Below, piece by piece: positions 13,805 through 14,862 of a stretch of 14,862 nucleotides of DNA. A program made the translations under genes and the position numbers. The stretch lies in contig WRHG01000028.1 of assembly GCA_009783365.1 (NCBI GenBank), forward strand, positions 1-14,862. The letters run 5' to 3'. The stretch is from Clostridia bacterium. GTDB taxonomy: Bacteria; Bacillota_A; Clostridia; Christensenellales; Aristaeellaceae. Within the stretch, counting starts at the first letter, position 1. Each line of letters opens with the position of its first letter. The notes beneath the pieces were generated by a model. That model ran no database searches and had not been told where the DNA came from. It worked only from the letters and a program-made list of their open reading frames with translations.

Positions 13805-13833
13805 TTGTTTTTGCAGGCTAATTCTATTATTAT
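13805..13833 (+). promoter_or_regulatory. Promoter of the nitroreductase gene
   Basis: Plus strand: -35 TTGTTT (13805-13810), 17-nt spacer, -10 TATTAT (13828-13833), initiating near 13840. This leaves a leader of about 78 nt containing a second ribosome site and an 18-codon upstream ORF. The -35 is weak (3 of 6). Confidence 0.5.
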
Positions 13834-13874
13834 AAAATCAACAGCGCGAGAACGCAAAAGGGAGATATAAACCG

Positions 13875-13931
13875 ATGACCCGGCGTGATTGCTTCACTAC
13901 ACAAGGAGGAGATTCCAGTGACATTTATTGA
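13875..13931 (+). CDS. Upstream ORF (18 codons) overlapping the nitroreductase start
   Basis: ATG at 13875 follows GGGAG (13860-13864) at a 10-nt spacing. It encodes MTRRDCFTTQGGDSSDIY and stops at TGA 13929-13931, which lies 14 nt inside the nitroreductase frame (+1 relative). Its codons run through the AAGGAGGAG site of the main gene, so translation of the leader would affect access to that site. It could equally be chance. No family is recognised. Confidence 0.3.
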   Translation: MTRRDCFTTQGGDSSDIY

Positions 13932-14430
13932 ATTGGCAAAAAAACGCTACTCTGTGCGCAGTTACAAAGACACGCCCATCGATCCGGAAAAGCTGGGGCG
14001 CGTGCTTGAAGCCGGGCGCATTGCCCCCACCGCATGCAACAACCAGCCGCAACGTATTCAAGTGATCACCGATCCCTCCGATCTGGAGAAGGTCGATCAA
14101 TGTACCCCCTGCCGCTTTCATGCCCCTACGGTACTGTTGATATGCTATGATAAATCCATATGCTGGACCCGGCATTTTGACGGCGTGAACAGCGGAGCCG
14201 TGGATGCTTCCATTGTTGCCACACACCTCATGCTCGCTGCGCAGGACGCGGGGCTCGGCACCTGCTGGGTAATGTACTTTGACCCGGTAAAAACAGCCGC
14301 TCTGTTTGATCTGCCCCAGAATATCGTTCCGGTGGCGTTTTTGCCCATCGGCTATCCGGCAGAAAATGCGGCACCCGCCAAACAGCATGATAGTCGTCTT
14401 GACCTGGCGGATATCTTGAGAGACAACTAA
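13918..14430 (+). CDS. Nitroreductase family protein (FMN-dependent oxidoreductase)
   Basis: Small flavoprotein of 170 residues, at the short end of the family, expected to bind FMN as a dimer and reduce nitro, quinone or related substrates with NAD(P)H. Visible motifs are the N-terminal RYSVRSYKD (FMN phosphate contact), the IAPTACNNQPQ segment (35-45), GLGTCWVMYF (GxGxxW, about 111-120) and the C-terminal LPIGYP stretch. Substrate is unknown. The start is GTG at 13918, supported by AAGGAGGAG 6 nt upstream and alignment of RYSVR near the N-terminus; the frame extends to a GTG at 13885 without a good ribosome site. It is transcribed alone, divergent from the esterase unit. No terminator hairpin with a U tract was found after the stop. 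Confidence 0.93.
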   Translation: MTFIELAKKRYSVRSYKDTPIDPEKLGRVLEAGRIAPTACNNQPQRIQVITDPSDLEKVDQCTPCRFHAPTVLLICYDKSICWTRHFDGVNSGAVDASIVATHLMLAAQDAGLGTCWVMYFDPVKTAALFDLPQNIVPVAFLPIGYPAENAAPAKQHDSRLDLADILRDN

Positions 14431-14641
14431 AATTAAACAGCATTGCTTCACATTTAAATAGTGTCGATAATAGTCAAGCGGGAATGGCGGATCAGCTGGA
14501 AATACATCAAATTAAACAACGGCAACGAAGGATGGCGCATTCTTTGTATGGCGGGCGGCGATGCCGCGACATCGTTAGAGAAGAAAGAACGGATTGTCGC
14601 TCGTTCGATAAATTCTGTCAATTGTCGGCATAATCCAATAC

Positions 14642-14669
14642 TTGTATCTTTTAAAAAATGAAGTATACT
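14642..14669 (+). promoter_or_regulatory. Candidate promoter of the TrkA-N gene
   Basis: Plus strand: -35 TTGTAT (14642-14647), 16-nt spacer, -10 TATACT (14664-14669), the latter within the palindrome AGTATACT. Initiation near 14676 would leave a leader of about 100 nt. Confidence 0.45.
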
Positions 14670-14670
14670 A

Positions 14671-14704
14671 ATTGCCTGGTGATGCTAAAACGATTCCAGG
14701 TAAT
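14671..14704 (+). other. Leader inverted repeat ahead of the TrkA-N gene
   Basis: ATTGCCTGG (14671-14679) pairs with CCAGGTAAT (14696-14704) over 9 bp with one G-U, leaving a 16-nt loop. It lies about 70 nt before the start codon, at or just after the predicted transcription start. The role is unknown; there is no U tract. Confidence 0.5.
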
Positions 14705-14773
14705 GAAGAAAAACATGGCTGGTTTGAATATAACAGCCGCAGCATCGGCAAATGGGATAAGGAGAAAGTGGAA

Positions 14774-14862
14774 ATGCAACCAGTTTTAAATCAAAAATAC
14801 CATGGCTATACCCTCATTGCAGGCTGCGGGCGCTTGGGTGCGAACCTTGCCAATACGCTTTC
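14774..14862 (+). CDS. TrkA-N (RCK) domain potassium-uptake protein, N-terminal fragment
   Basis: Only 29 codons are in the window, the rest lying beyond the right edge. After a 12-residue lead the sequence reads LIAGCGRLGANLANTL (14-29), the start of a Rossmann fold with the GxGxxG nucleotide-binding loop (GCGRLG) characteristic of TrkA/KtrA-type regulatory subunits, which bind NAD(H) or ATP at the cytoplasmic face of K+ channels. The start ATG at 14774 has AAGGAG 9 nt upstream; an in-frame GTG at 14768 is too close to that site. Whether it has one or two RCK units and a membrane partner next door cannot be seen. Confidence 0.82.
   Translation, partial: MQPVLNQKYHGYTLIAGCGRLGANLANTL

Larger units (their letters stand above)
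14431..14773. other. 343-nt intergenic stretch without a convincing gene
   Basis: No recognisable gene. A GTG-initiated frame at 14461-14661 (66 codons) has no ribosome site and no family I recognise. A weak promoter-like pair TTGCTT (14443-14448) and GATAAT (14466-14471) precedes it. A CGATG/CATCG hairpin sits at 14559-14574. The frame of the trkA-like gene stays open upstream to 14672, encoding a protein-like 34-codon stretch. The trkA-like promoter and leader hairpin occupy the right end. A decayed gene is possible. Confidence 0.5.

Noticed and set aside
13897..14451. 184-codon minus-strand ORF
   Set aside because: Antisense to the nitroreductase gene, with no recognised motif and no ribosome site noted.
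1..14862. CRISPR arrays, tRNA or rRNA genes, insertion sequences, prophage genes
   Set aside because: No regularly spaced repeats, cloverleaf-like segments, transposase or integrase motifs were seen by reading; computational scans were not possible here.

Overview
The window looks like a chromosomal segment of an anaerobic low- to mid-GC Gram-positive bacterium, most likely of the class Clostridia. The grounds are strong Shine-Dalgarno sites (AGGAGG type) in front of ATG, GTG and TTG starts, sigma-A-like promoters, a PrsA-type foldase with a lipobox, a two-subunit oxygen-sensitive class I fumarase, a multi-SH3b secreted protein and a TlyA methyltransferase. Family-level placement is not possible from sequence reading alone. 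No prophage, insertion sequence, CRISPR array, tRNA or rRNA gene was found, and most of the window is ordinary housekeeping sequence.

Layout, left to right. Positions 1-1402 hold a minus-strand polar amino acid ABC uptake operon: promoter, secreted binding protein, intergenic hairpin, then a permease cut by the window edge. Positions 1431-5155 hold a second minus-strand unit: promoter, PrsA-like foldase lipoprotein, metallophosphoesterase, then fumarase alpha and beta subunits. The S20 gene rpsT (5302-5565, plus strand) diverges from it and converges on the topoisomerase pair, with a shared bidirectional hairpin terminator between them. Positions 5704-10374 hold a minus-strand type IIA topoisomerase operon, with the B subunit gene overlapping the A subunit gene by 4 nt. 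Upstream on the same strand lie a five-SH3b exported protein (10403-11569), a TlyA-like rRNA methyltransferase, an EstA-type esterase and a short membrane ORF that resembles the truncated N-terminus of a larger membrane protein. At the right edge, on the plus strand, are a small nitroreductase with an overlapping upstream ORF, a 343-nt stretch without a convincing gene, and the first 29 codons of a TrkA-N (RCK) potassium-uptake protein.

The points that most deserve a second look are these: a perfect 14-bp GC-rich hairpin at the 5' end of the metallophosphoesterase frame that argues for a downstream TTG start; a helical insertion of about 80 residues inside the parvulin domain of the foldase; a topoisomerase A subunit without the canonical blade-1 GyrA box but with a box-like motif in its last blade; an inverted repeat over the -35 of the topoisomerase promoter; palindromic sites in the amino acid transporter promoter; the truncated membrane ORF; and the upstream ORF that overlaps the nitroreductase start. 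None of these amounts to a clearly new biological system.
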